The position numbers were made by a program, and so were the translations under genes. Shown here piece after piece: positions 1 to 6,938 of a stretch of 32,653 nucleotides of DNA. Where the stretch lies: contig NZ_CVRU01000102.1 in the NCBI RefSeq assembly GCF_001261715.1, positions 1-32,653 on the forward strand, in the 5' to 3' direction. The notes under the pieces are model-generated. The model was not told the DNA's origin and did not search any database. It saw only the letters and a list, made by a program, of their open reading frames with translations. Numbering within the stretch: the first letter of the stretch is position 1; each line of letters starts with the position of its first letter. This stretch comes from Dysgonomonas sp. HGC4 (GTDB lineage Bacteria > Bacteroidota > Bacteroidia > Bacteroidales > Dysgonomonadaceae).

Positions 1-1
1 G

Positions 2-40
2 TATGTAAATCCTAATCTAAGAATGAGAGTACCCATGTAA
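2..40 (+). CDS. 3' end of a surface-protein gene (partial)
   Basis: Only the last 12 codons and the TAA stop are inside the window. They read YVNPNLRMRVPM, identical to the last 12 residues of the large modular protein ending at 5096. The DNA over 1-40 matches 5057-5096 at 37 of 40 positions. The cut-off gene is therefore very probably a paralogue of that protein, at least at its C-terminus. Nothing can be said about the rest of it. Confidence 0.75.
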   Translation, partial: YVNPNLRMRVPM

Positions 41-91
41 TAGTATAGCTAAAATAATAAAAAAACTGCTATTTAATGTAATATATGTTAT

Positions 92-123
92 TTTGGATAA
101 TCGCAAATATCTTTATATATTTG
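92..123 (+). promoter_or_regulatory. Bacteroidota-type promoter (-33 TTTG, -7 TATATTTG)
   Basis: TTTG at 92-95 and TATATTTG at 116-123 are separated by 20 bases, matching the Bacteroidota housekeeping consensus TTTG-N(about 20)-TAnnTTTG. This is the best-formed promoter in the window. Transcription would start near 130 and give a leader of about 400 nucleotides before the first full gene at 534. I found no other good -7 box between here and that gene. Confidence 0.6.
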
Positions 124-169
124 CCGCTTATAATAGATTTTATATATTATAGGTTGATGAACGACGACA

Positions 170-208
170 ATGACAACAGTAACAACATTAACATTTTATA
201 GAAAGTGA
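170..208 (+). other. possible threonine-rich leader peptide (12 codons)
   Basis: A short ATG-TGA reading frame encodes MTTVTTLTFYRK, with 5 threonines in 12 residues. It lies about 45 bases after the predicted transcription start. Its stop codon (206-208) falls inside the first arm of an inverted repeat (AGTGAAC 204-210, GTTCACT 231-237). That layout resembles amino-acid attenuators, but the next gene encodes a secreted protein rather than threonine synthesis. It may be coincidence. The rest of 41-533 is AT-rich non-coding DNA with only weak inverted repeats. Confidence 0.25.
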
Positions 209-242
209 ACTTATGAGCAATAGTTAAATAGTTCACTGCTCA
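204..242 (+). promoter_or_regulatory. possible H-type pseudoknot in leader RNA
   Basis: AGTGAAC (204-210) can pair with GTTCACT (231-237), and TGAGCA (214-219) can pair with TGCTCA (237-242). The arms alternate, which is the topology of an H-type pseudoknot, and the two stems share base 237. It lies in the predicted leader between the promoter at 92-123 and the gene at 534. Regulation by this fold is inference only; short arms like these can arise by chance in 400 bases. Confidence 0.25.
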
Positions 243-533
243 GTCTTATCCTTTTGTGTTAATAACAAAAAGATTAGTTAGATTTTATCTAATATAATCG
301 ATGTGATAAACAAATTATAAATTCAGTATACTCTTGAATAGATATTCCTATGTCTTTTTTTAATGACTGTAGATTGACCTAAGTGTTAATCTGGTTTTAT
401 CAGTATTGCTAAATTTTCGAAAACGAAATTTTGCGATATAGTTCAATACGTATTGATGTTTTTGTAAATGCACTGAAAATAAAATACTTAAAACAATAAA
501 ATGATACTTCAAACTTTATTACTTTAACAATTT

Positions 534-1166
534 ATGAATAAGATACTATTACTACTATTAGTATTGATGCCTTTGTGCATGCAAGCACAGGTAACTATCG
601 GAGTTGGAGAAGCAGCCAACAACAGTGCTTTATTAGAATTAAGAGAAAATACAGATGGAACATCCAACAGAGGCTTACTTTTACCTCGGGTTAAATTATC
701 GTCACTAACACTTGCCTCTCCATTGCCGACACACGTAAATGGAATGACTGTTTTTAATATTGATGGAACTAATATTCCTGAAGGATTATATTACAACGAT
801 GGTACACGTTGGATTCAGATGGTACCTCAAAACTCAATCTTTTTTTATGCTCCTTCCATAGTATTACCTACTTCTGTGGATGACCCTGCTTATAATAAGG
901 CTACAGAAACTTTTACCGTTGATATGTATAACGTCTATAAGAGCCAGTTCGAGATGAGCGATGCTCTGAGTTCAGCAAAAAGTCCTTTAGCTGGAGCTTT
1001 GCCGGTTCTTAAAAACAATGAGCTTGATTATTTTGTCACCTACTACGACAATAAGGTTTTCACCAGCTTGGCTATATCCAATATTGGTGTGCTTACTTAT
1101 AAAATGGCATCAGGATTTACTATTACAGCAAATACATTCATAAATATAGTGTTCAAAGTGCGATAA
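534..1166 (+). CDS. secreted protein of unknown function
   Basis: 210 residues. Residues 1-18 form a clear Sec signal peptide (basic start, leucine-rich core, cleavage after MQA), so the protein is exported. The mature N-terminus has the pattern ...SALLELRENTDG...RGLLLPRV, followed by GMTVFNIDGT...EGLYYNDGTRW. I recognise this pattern from many Bacteroidota surface and tail-like proteins, where it sits next to larger adhesin-like genes; it has no established activity. The C-terminal half (about 115-210) has no motif I can name. No lipobox and no type IX C-terminal domain are visible. The large modular surface-protein gene starts 39 bases downstream on the same strand, so the two are probably co-transcribed and may act together at the cell surface. 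Confidence 0.8.
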   Translation: MNKILLLLLVLMPLCMQAQVTIGVGEAANNSALLELRENTDGTSNRGLLLPRVKLSSLTLASPLPTHVNGMTVFNIDGTNIPEGLYYNDGTRWIQMVPQNSIFFYAPSIVLPTSVDDPAYNKATETFTVDMYNVYKSQFEMSDALSSAKSPLAGALPVLKNNELDYFVTYYDNKVFTSLAISNIGVLTYKMASGFTITANTFINIVFKVR

Positions 1167-1205
1167 AACGATCGCTTATATTATCTAAAAACAACACACA
1201 TAAAA

Positions 1206-4200
1206 ATGAAAATGAATAAGCTACTGTTATTTTTTGCTATACTCTTTTTCTCTTCTCTCTCAGCTTTTAGCGCCAATTATTATTGGGTGGGAGGTTCGGG
1301 TAACTGGTCGGATATCAATCACTGGCGAACGTCTTCGGGCGGAGCGGGTATACCAGGTGTAGTACCGGGACCTACTGATGATGTGTTTTTTGATGCCAAT
1401 TCGGGATTTACCCTTTCTTCTAAAACTATAGCGCTCAATGTGCCTGCTAATTGCCGCAATATTACTTTTGCAGGAGCAGCTATTCCACCGCTTTTAACTT
1501 ATTCGAGTACTACTGCAAATGCATTAAATATATATGGCTCGTCTGTATGGCAGGCGGGTATGACAGTGAGTGTAAACCAGATTAACTATCAAGATACAGG
1601 TATACCTAAAACTATTACAAGTAATGGTGTTACATCGGGAAGTAATGTCTATTTATTCGAAACTAGTTCCGTTTCACTTGTAGATAATTTTAAAATTAGC
1701 ACTAATTTAATTATAAATGCCGGAATCTTTAATACCAATAATAATCGAATAGACGTTGGTTATTATTTTCATGCCACTCAAAGCTCTACTCCCAAGACTC
1801 TTAATCTGGGGAGTTCCGATATTTACATTAATTCTTATTATATGTATATGAACTCGGCGTCTATTACACTCAATGCAGGTACTTCTACTATTCATTTCAT
1901 GGGTACCACAGCATATCTTTATCCTTACGAGGGTCAGGTATATTATAATGTTGTTTTTGAAAACGAGGCTTCCTCCACTTCATGTATTCAATCTGGTGGT
2001 ACAGCTACTAAAAATATTAATTTTAACCGAGTCGAATTTAAAGGAGATGGGCTTATCTATGGCTATAACACCTTTAAGGAAATGATCTTCTCTCCAGGTA
2101 AAACCTACCTGTTGGGTAATAATGTAACTCAGACAATTACGGGTTCATTGTCAGCCGAATCAGAATGTGTAGGGTGGCTTCCTATCCAATCGTCTACAGC
2201 CGGAAGCCCAGCTAATCTGTCTATGCCTACTGGTGCAGAGGTAAAAGTCTCAGGTGCTGTATTGACTGATATCAAAGCCTCAGGTGGCGCTACTTTTACT
2301 GCTAATAACTCAATAGATAATGGAGGTAACACTGGTTGGAACTTTATAGCTTCTGCTTCTTCCGATTTGTATTGGGTAGGGGGAACGGGCGTCTGGAACG
2401 ACCCTGCCCACTGGTCTCTCACTTCGGGTGGTGTAGGCGGAGCCTGTGTACCTTCTCCTAGTAGTAATGTGTTTTTTGATGCCAATTCGGGCTTTACCTC
2501 CGCTTCTAAGACCATAACGGTCAATGGGACTGCCTATTGTCGCAACATTACATTTTCGGGAGCAGCCGTTCCTCCTACTGTAACCTATACAGGTACAGCT
2601 TCATTAAATATATACGGTTCGTCAGTTTGGCAACAGGATATGATATTTGGTGTGTATACCATTAATTACAAAGATACAGGTGTACCTAAAACAATTACCA
2701 GCAATGGAGTTTCAAGTCTAGGGAATAATGTATACTTCTATGAAACCTCTTCTATTTCTCTCACTGATAACTATAAAGTGGATGGCACTTTGTATTTATA
2801 TGCGGGGACTTTTAATACGAATAATAATCGAGTTGAGATTGGTTATGCATTTTATGGGGATAGAGGCACTAGTCCTAGAACTCTTAATCTGGGTAGTTCG
2901 GAAGTATATATAAGTAATTATTGGTATTCAAACGTTGCTCTTTTAACGTTAAATGCAGGTACTTCGCATATTCATTTCAAGAATACCACTGCAATTCTTT
3001 ATCCTGCTGCAGGTCAGGTGTATAATGATGTTACTTTCGAACATCCCCTTGCCTCAACAGCATCTCTAGCTTACGCTGGTTTAGCTACTAATAATGTTAG
3101 ATATAATCGCGTAGAATTTAAGGGTCTTGGAGCCATCTCTGGGCATAATACTTTTAAAGATCTGATATTTGCTCCGGGTAAAAACTATACCATGCAAAGT
3201 GCATCTAATCAAGCGTATACTCAGACGATTACAGGCGTTTTTTCTGTAGAGTCAGATTGCTTGGGCTGGGCAGCTATACAATCGACTACCGCTGGGTATG
3301 CTGCTGTTGTATCTATGCCCGTTGGTGCTTTACCTAAAGTATCTGGAGTTATGATGAAAGATATTAAAGCCATTGGTGGAGCCTCTTTTGTCGCTAGTAA
3401 TTCAATAGACAATGGAGGTAATACAGGGTGGAATTTTGCGACATCGGCCTCACCTGATTTGTATTGGGTAGGTGGTAGTGGTGTATGGAACGATGCCAGC
3501 CATTGGTCGTTTACTTCCGGAGGTCAGGGTGGAGCTTGTGTTCCCTCACCCAATAGTAATGTGTTTTTTGATGCTGGTTCGGGCTTTACGTCTGCCTCTA
3601 AAACTGTAACTATAGAGGCAACTGCCTATTGTCGCAATATTACATGTGCAGGTGCAGTTACTCCACCAACTTTAACATCGACTAGTTCCACTAGTATTTC
3701 GTTCAACATATATGGCTCCTCAGTTTGGCAGTCGGGTATGACAATGAGTGTTTATATTGTAAACTACCAGAATACAGGAATACCTAAAACAATTACCAGT
3801 AATGGTGTTAAAACCGGTACATATAATGTATATATATATGAAACCTCTTCAATTTCATTGGTGGATGAGCTTAAATTAGGTGCTACTTTATCTATAAATG
3901 CAGGTGTTTTTAATACCAATAATAACAGGGTTGAGGGAACTAGTTTTTATATTAATTCAGGTATTGTAGCCCGAACCCTTAATCTGGGTAGTTCCGATAT
4001 ATATTTTACATCAAGTGTTCTATTAAATAGTCAGTATTTAACTGTTAATGCAGGTACTTCACATATTCACCTAACGGGTTCTTCAGGTAATCTTAGTGTG
4101 TACGCCGGACAAATATATAACAATGTTACGTTCGAAAATGCAAGTCCTTCTGGTGCAACTCTACAAAGTACTGGTACATCGGTTGGAAAAGAGGTGCAAT

Positions 4201-5096
4201 TTAATCGTGTAGAGTTTAAGGGCACAGTTGGTTCTCTCTCCGGGCATAATATGTTTAACCAATTATTTTTAACCGCAGGTGGTACATATACATTGTCGGT
4301 AGGAGGGGATATTCAGACTGTTAAAGAAAGATTGACCATGTCGGGGAATACCTGTCTGATATTGTTTGTGAAAAGTAGTACATCAGGTACACAGGCAAAT
4401 TTAAAATTATTGGGAGGTCGTAGTGACTTTAACTTTGTCAACATAAAAGATATCAATGCAACAGGGGGGATGACGCTTCATTTCAGAGATAAAAGTACAG
4501 TTGCCGGTCAGAATAATACCAATATAACTTATGATGCCTATAACTCAGGAGAGTTTAATGGTTTTCCTTCCGACTGGACTTGTCACTTTATAGATGCTGA
4601 TGTTCCTGCAAGCTATACTCTTACAGCAGATGGATTCTTTGGTACAGAGTACACGGAGTATGTATGGACAAAAATAGGAGACCCAAATTTTACTGGTACA
4701 ATAAGTACAGCTTCATTTATTGACTTGCGTACATTTGGCTATGGTACCTATAGGGTGCAGGTTAAGTACAATGCTACTTGTATTGTAACAGGTACAGTTT
4801 TAGTCGTAAAAAGAACCGATTCGGTAGATGCTGGTGTTCAACCAAGTAAGGTTTGTCAGTTACCGGTAAATACATTAGCTAATGTAAGTGTAAATGGCGA
4901 AAATATAAAATGGTATGCCACAGCTGTTTCAGCAGGAGTTTTGCCCTTAACGACTGTTTTGGTTGATGGAGCTACTTATTATGTGACGCAAACAAAAAAT
5001 AACTGCGAAAGTGGACGTGTACCAATCACTATAAAAATTGGCGATTGTACAAATGTGTATGTAAATCCTAACTTAAGGATGAGAGTACCCATGTAA
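1206..5096 (+). CDS. large secreted surface protein with three tandem modules and Ig-like C-terminus
   Basis: 1,296 residues with a signal peptide ending near AFSA (residues 20-23); a second ATG at 1212 is an equally good start. Three modules of about 365 residues begin at residues 25, 387 and 751, each opening with YWVGGxGxWxDxxHW. Shared landmarks are VFFDAxSGFT, IYGSSVWQ, PKTITSNGV, NTNNNRVE, LNLGSS, LNAGTSxIHx and RVEFKG. Many short polar strands suggest a beta-helix, which is inference. Residues about 1130-1210 look Ig/PKD-like. Residues about 1215-1282 (WYATA...LVDGATYYVTQT...CESGRV) resemble the Ig-like domain often seen at the end of Bacteroidota adhesins. The tail NVYVNPNLRMRVPM is shared with the gene cut by the left edge and is not a typical type IX sorting domain. 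An adhesin or matrix role is likely but unproven. Confidence 0.85.
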   Translation: MKMNKLLLFFAILFFSSLSAFSANYYWVGGSGNWSDINHWRTSSGGAGIPGVVPGPTDDVFFDANSGFTLSSKTIALNVPANCRNITFAGAAIPPLLTYSSTTANALNIYGSSVWQAGMTVSVNQINYQDTGIPKTITSNGVTSGSNVYLFETSSVSLVDNFKISTNLIINAGIFNTNNNRIDVGYYFHATQSSTPKTLNLGSSDIYINSYYMYMNSASITLNAGTSTIHFMGTTAYLYPYEGQVYYNVVFENEASSTSCIQSGGTATKNINFNRVEFKGDGLIYGYNTFKEMIFSPGKTYLLGNNVTQTITGSLSAESECVGWLPIQSSTAGSPANLSMPTGAEVKVSGAVLTDIKASGGATFTANNSIDNGGNTGWNFIASASSDLYWVGGTGVWNDPAHWSLTSGGVGGACVPSPSSNVFFDANSGFTSASKTITVNGTAYCRNITFSGAAVPPTVTYTGTASLNIYGSSVWQQDMIFGVYTINYKDTGVPKTITSNGVSSLGNNVYFYETSSISLTDNYKVDGTLYLYAGTFNTNNNRVEIGYAFYGDRGTSPRTLNLGSSEVYISNYWYSNVALLTLNAGTSHIHFKNTTAILYPAAGQVYNDVTFEHPLASTASLAYAGLATNNVRYNRVEFKGLGAISGHNTFKDLIFAPGKNYTMQSASNQAYTQTITGVFSVESDCLGWAAIQSTTAGYAAVVSMPVGALPKVSGVMMKDIKAIGGASFVASNSIDNGGNTGWNFATSASPDLYWVGGSGVWNDASHWSFTSGGQGGACVPSPNSNVFFDAGSGFTSASKTVTIEATAYCRNITCAGAVTPPTLTSTSSTSISFNIYGSSVWQSGMTMSVYIVNYQNTGIPKTITSNGVKTGTYNVYIYETSSISLVDELKLGATLSINAGVFNTNNNRVEGTSFYINSGIVARTLNLGSSDIYFTSSVLLNSQYLTVNAGTSHIHLTGSSGNLSVYAGQIYNNVTFENASPSGATLQSTGTSVGKEVQFNRVEFKGTVGSLSGHNMFNQLFLTAGGTYTLSVGGDIQTVKERLTMSGNTCLILFVKSSTSGTQANLKLLGGRSDFNFVNIKDINATGGMTLHFRDKSTVAGQNNTNITYDAYNSGEFNGFPSDWTCHFIDADVPASYTLTADGFFGTEYTEYVWTKIGDPNFTGTISTASFIDLRTFGYGTYRVQVKYNATCIVTGTVLVVKRTDSVDAGVQPSKVCQLPVNTLANVSVNGENIKWYATAVSAGVLPLTTVLVDGATYYVTQTKNNCESGRVPITIKIGDCTNVYVNPNLRMRVPM
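1278..2363 (+). repeat. module 1 of three in the surface protein
   Basis: Codes residues 25-386. It starts with YYWVGGSGNWSDINHW and ends with the SIDNGGNTGWNF motif. DNA similarity to module 2 is high around the VFFDANSGFT segment (about 1390-1410 against 2470-2490) and around the LNLGSS and RVEFKG segments. Confidence 0.8.
2364..3455 (+). repeat. module 2 of three in the surface protein
   Basis: Codes residues 387-750, starting DLYWVGGTGVWNDPAHW and ending with another SIDNGGNTGWNF motif. It appears closer to module 3 than to module 1 at its start: both open with D-LYWVGG-x-GVWND and have GGACVPSP. This suggests the 2/3 duplication is younger. Confidence 0.8.
3456..4590 (+). repeat. module 3 of three in the surface protein
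   Basis: Begins at residue 751 with DLYWVGGSGVWNDASHW. Its first two-thirds follow modules 1 and 2, but its end diverges: the SIDNGGNTGWNF closing motif is replaced by a segment ending near NGFPSDWTCHF. This fits a terminal capping module before the Ig-like region. Confidence 0.7.
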
Positions 5097-5120
5097 TATA
5101 AATGCAGCTATAACTATAAG

Positions 5121-5157
5121 AAACCCCGAAAGCAATATATTGGCTTTCGGGGTTTTT
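5121..5157. terminator. strong, probably bidirectional terminator
   Basis: A 13-base perfect stem (AAACCCCGAAAGC 5121-5133, GCTTTCGGGGTTT 5143-5155) with a 9-base loop is followed by a T run. The A run on its other side gives a T run on the minus strand. It sits between the convergent surface-protein gene (plus) and cbiA (minus) and can end both. Confidence 0.9.
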
Positions 5158-5185
5158 CTGTATTGTGAATAAAGTAAACGTAGAG

Positions 5186-6496
5186 TTACTCAAACAATTT
5201 CATTAAATCGAGTTCAGACCAATAGATGTGAGTATAGCCTGCAATTGTATTCTTATATCTTATAAGTTTGGTATCCACCTCAGTTCCTTTAGCATTATGT
5301 ATTTGGGTTACAGTAGACGTATTGTTGTGGGGGTCTTCTACTTTCGAATAATGAAATTCGTGACCTTTGATACATTGCCCCTTGTAAGTGAAAGATCTGT
5401 ATCCCAGTTTTAATCTCATGTGTTGCATGGTGGCAGTTTGCTTAAGAATGTCAACCATAGGATATTCAATACCCTCCTTGTCTGCAATCGAAGTACAGAG
5501 ATACATCATACCACCACATTCGGCTATCAATTTACCCTCGTTTTCTATATATGATCTGATACTTTCGAGCATTGATGTATTACTACTCAATTCCTTCAAA
5601 TATAATTCGGGATAGCCTCCCGGTAGATATACCAAATCAGAATTTAGAGGTAGTTCTTTATCTTTTATAGGGCTAAAAAATGAAACATTGCCTAGTTTTT
5701 TCAGATGCTCAATATTCTCGTGGTAGATGAAATTAAAAGCTTCGTCATAAGCCACAGCAATATTTAGATTACCTTTTGCTTTTTCTTCTTCTTCTTTCGA
5801 GGCGTTGGTTATTTTATTGGTCGCAGTAATTTCGAGTAGACGATCAACGTTTATGTGTTTTTCGATAAGTGCAGCCACCTTGTTGGCAAACTCATCAAAT
5901 ATAAATTCCTTTTCGATATTTAATCCCAAGTGACGCGATGGGATTTCAACATTCGTATCCTTCGGTAAATACCCTAAAGCCTCTAGTCCTACATCTTCAC
6001 AAGCATCTTTCAGATAACTGTAATGACTATCGGAAGCTACAAAGTTAAAGATGACACCTACTACATTTATATTCTTATAGAAGTTCTTGAAACCAAAGAG
6101 TAGAGCAGCGGCAGAGTAAGCCATCGATTTAGCATTGATAACGAGCACAACAGGTATATCTAGCAATTCAGCTATCTGGGCACTGCTTCCCTGCATGCGG
6201 TTATAGCCGTCATATAAGCCCATGACGCCCTCAACAATACAAGCATCTTTGTTGGTTGCATACTTCGAATAGAGCGATTCTACATGATGCGTGGAGGCAA
6301 GAAATACATCGAGATTAATAGAGTGATTACCCGAAGCCATGTCGTGGTACTTAGTATCAATATAATCAGGACCACATTTAAATGGTTGAGTTTTGAGTCC
6401 TCTATTTTTCAATGCTCTCAAAAGACCCAGAGTAAGGGTGGTTTTGCCCGAACCGGAGGTTGTAGCCGATATAAGGAAACGAGAAGTCTTATCCAT
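5186..6496 (-). CDS. cbiA: cobyrinate a,c-diamide synthase
   Basis: 436 residues, a normal length for CbiA. It amidates the a and c side chains of cob(II)yrinate using glutamine and ATP, in the cytoplasm. The N-terminal dethiobiotin-synthetase-like ATPase domain has a P-loop at residues 12-20 (TTSGSGKTT) and the family segment KCGPDYID (40-47). The C-terminal class I glutamine amidotransferase domain has LPGGYPE (291-297), the nucleophile Cys327 in AECGGM, and a likely catalytic histidine at 423. An acidic linker (EEEEKAKG, about 235-242) joins the domains. It is transcribed alone, divergent from the riboswitch-led operon, from a -7 box at 6591-6598 with a leader of about 90 bases. No aptamer is recognisable in that leader. 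Confidence 0.95.
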   Translation of the reverse strand: MDKTSRFLISATTSGSGKTTLTLGLLRALKNRGLKTQPFKCGPDYIDTKYHDMASGNHSINLDVFLASTHHVESLYSKYATNKDACIVEGVMGLYDGYNRMQGSSAQIAELLDIPVVLVINAKSMAYSAAALLFGFKNFYKNINVVGVIFNFVASDSHYSYLKDACEDVGLEALGYLPKDTNVEIPSRHLGLNIEKEFIFDEFANKVAALIEKHINVDRLLEITATNKITNASKEEEEKAKGNLNIAVAYDEAFNFIYHENIEHLKKLGNVSFFSPIKDKELPLNSDLVYLPGGYPELYLKELSSNTSMLESIRSYIENEGKLIAECGGMMYLCTSIADKEGIEYPMVDILKQTATMQHMRLKLGYRSFTYKGQCIKGHEFHYSKVEDPHNNTSTVTQIHNAKGTEVDTKLIRYKNTIAGYTHIYWSELDLMKLFE

Positions 6497-6531
6497 ATAT
6501 AAGTAATTGTGAATATTTAAAGTTTTATCTC

Positions 6532-6554
6532 GCTGTAATACTGTTGTTTACAGC
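6532..6554 (-). promoter_or_regulatory. hairpin in the cbiA leader
   Basis: GCTGTAA (6532-6538) and TTACAGC (6548-6554) form a 7-base stem with a 9-base loop in the predicted 5' untranslated region of cbiA, about 35 bases before its ATG. On the transcribed strand it is not followed by a T run, so it is not a terminator. It could affect translation; this is inference. Confidence 0.3.
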
Positions 6555-6590
6555 TAAAAAATTTATGGCTTTATAATTATTATTGTATTG

Positions 6591-6598
6591 CAAAAATA
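6591..6598 (-). promoter_or_regulatory. cbiA promoter -7 box
   Basis: On the minus strand this reads TATTTTTG, an exact TAnnTTTG match, about 95 bases before the cbiA start codon. I do not see a clear TTTG at the -33 position. Confidence 0.5.
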
Positions 6599-6606
6599 TA
6601 AAATTT

Positions 6607-6631
6607 ACATCATAAGCTGTATCTATGATGT
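6607..6631. promoter_or_regulatory. 8-base inverted repeat between divergent promoters
   Basis: ACATCATA (6607-6614) and TATGATGT (6624-6631) are perfect inverted repeats with a 9-base spacer. They lie between the divergent -7 boxes of cbiA (6591-6598) and the riboswitch operon (6684-6691). The position suits an operator for a dimeric regulator acting on both promoters. No regulator gene is present in the window. Confidence 0.35.
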
Positions 6632-6683
6632 TATTTGTTTTATTTATTTTTCTGAATACCGTTTATTTAAAATAGATTAAAAG

Positions 6684-6691
6684 TATCTTTG
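6684..6691 (+). promoter_or_regulatory. promoter -7 box of the riboswitch-led receptor operon
   Basis: TATCTTTG matches TAnnTTTG exactly, and the cobalamin aptamer begins just downstream. The predicted start of transcription, near 6698, places the whole riboswitch in the leader. Confidence 0.6.
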
Positions 6692-6696
6692 CGGTC

Positions 6697-6875
6697 GTTA
6701 AGGTGATGCTGTGAGACACTCGTCTCTCGCATTTAAAAGGGAATTCGGTCAGAATCCGAAACAGTGCCCGCTACTGTGAACTCTTTAAAATTTTGAACAA
6801 TTCTTTTGCCACTGTTCTACAGCATGAATGGGAAGGCGTTCAAAATAGAGTGAGTCAGGAAACCTGCCTAACAAA
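6697..6875 (+). ncRNA. cobalamin riboswitch 1
   Basis: The conserved landmarks of the cobalamin aptamer occur in order: AAAAGGGAA at about 6735, the GGT...AATCC hairpin, the ACAGTGCCCGCTACTGT stem-loop at about 6761-6777, a GGGAAGG-type segment near 6830, and the B12 box AGTCAGGAAACCTGCC at 6853-6868. Downstream is a hairpin (ATATTCT 6888-6894, AGAATAT 6903-6909) whose loop contains CGGGG. That loop could kiss the CCCG in the aptamer's stem-loop, as known for this class. No T run follows, so control is probably at translation of the TonB receptor starting at 6939. High B12 should lower expression. Confidence 0.93.
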
Positions 6876-6887
6876 CCAGTTATTTAT

Positions 6888-6909
6888 ATATTCTCGGGGT
6901 CAAGAATAT
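6888..6909 (+). promoter_or_regulatory. expression-platform hairpin of riboswitch 1
   Basis: A 7-base stem with the 8-base loop CGGGGTCA, 29 bases before the receptor start codon. CGGG in the loop is complementary to CCCG in the aptamer loop at about 6767-6770. This is the arrangement of the kissing-loop switch of cobalamin riboswitches; pairing was found by eye, not by folding. Confidence 0.5.
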
Positions 6910-6938
6910 TATTATAAACAATTTATTTTCATTTTATA

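Noticed and set aside
2129-2524. 131-codon open frame on the minus strand across the module 1/2 junction
   Set aside because: Opposite to the modular surface protein; a similar but shorter antisense frame appears at the module 2/3 junction, as expected from the repeated sense sequence.
1278-4590. Possible CRISPR or short tandem repeat array
   Set aside because: The repeats are about 1.1 kb coding modules in one frame, not short repeats with spacers.
5057-5096. Shared tail as a transposon end or attachment site
   Set aside because: The matching 40 bases at 1-40 and 5057-5096 are coding in the same frame up to the stop, and similarity ends at the stop; paralogy explains them better.
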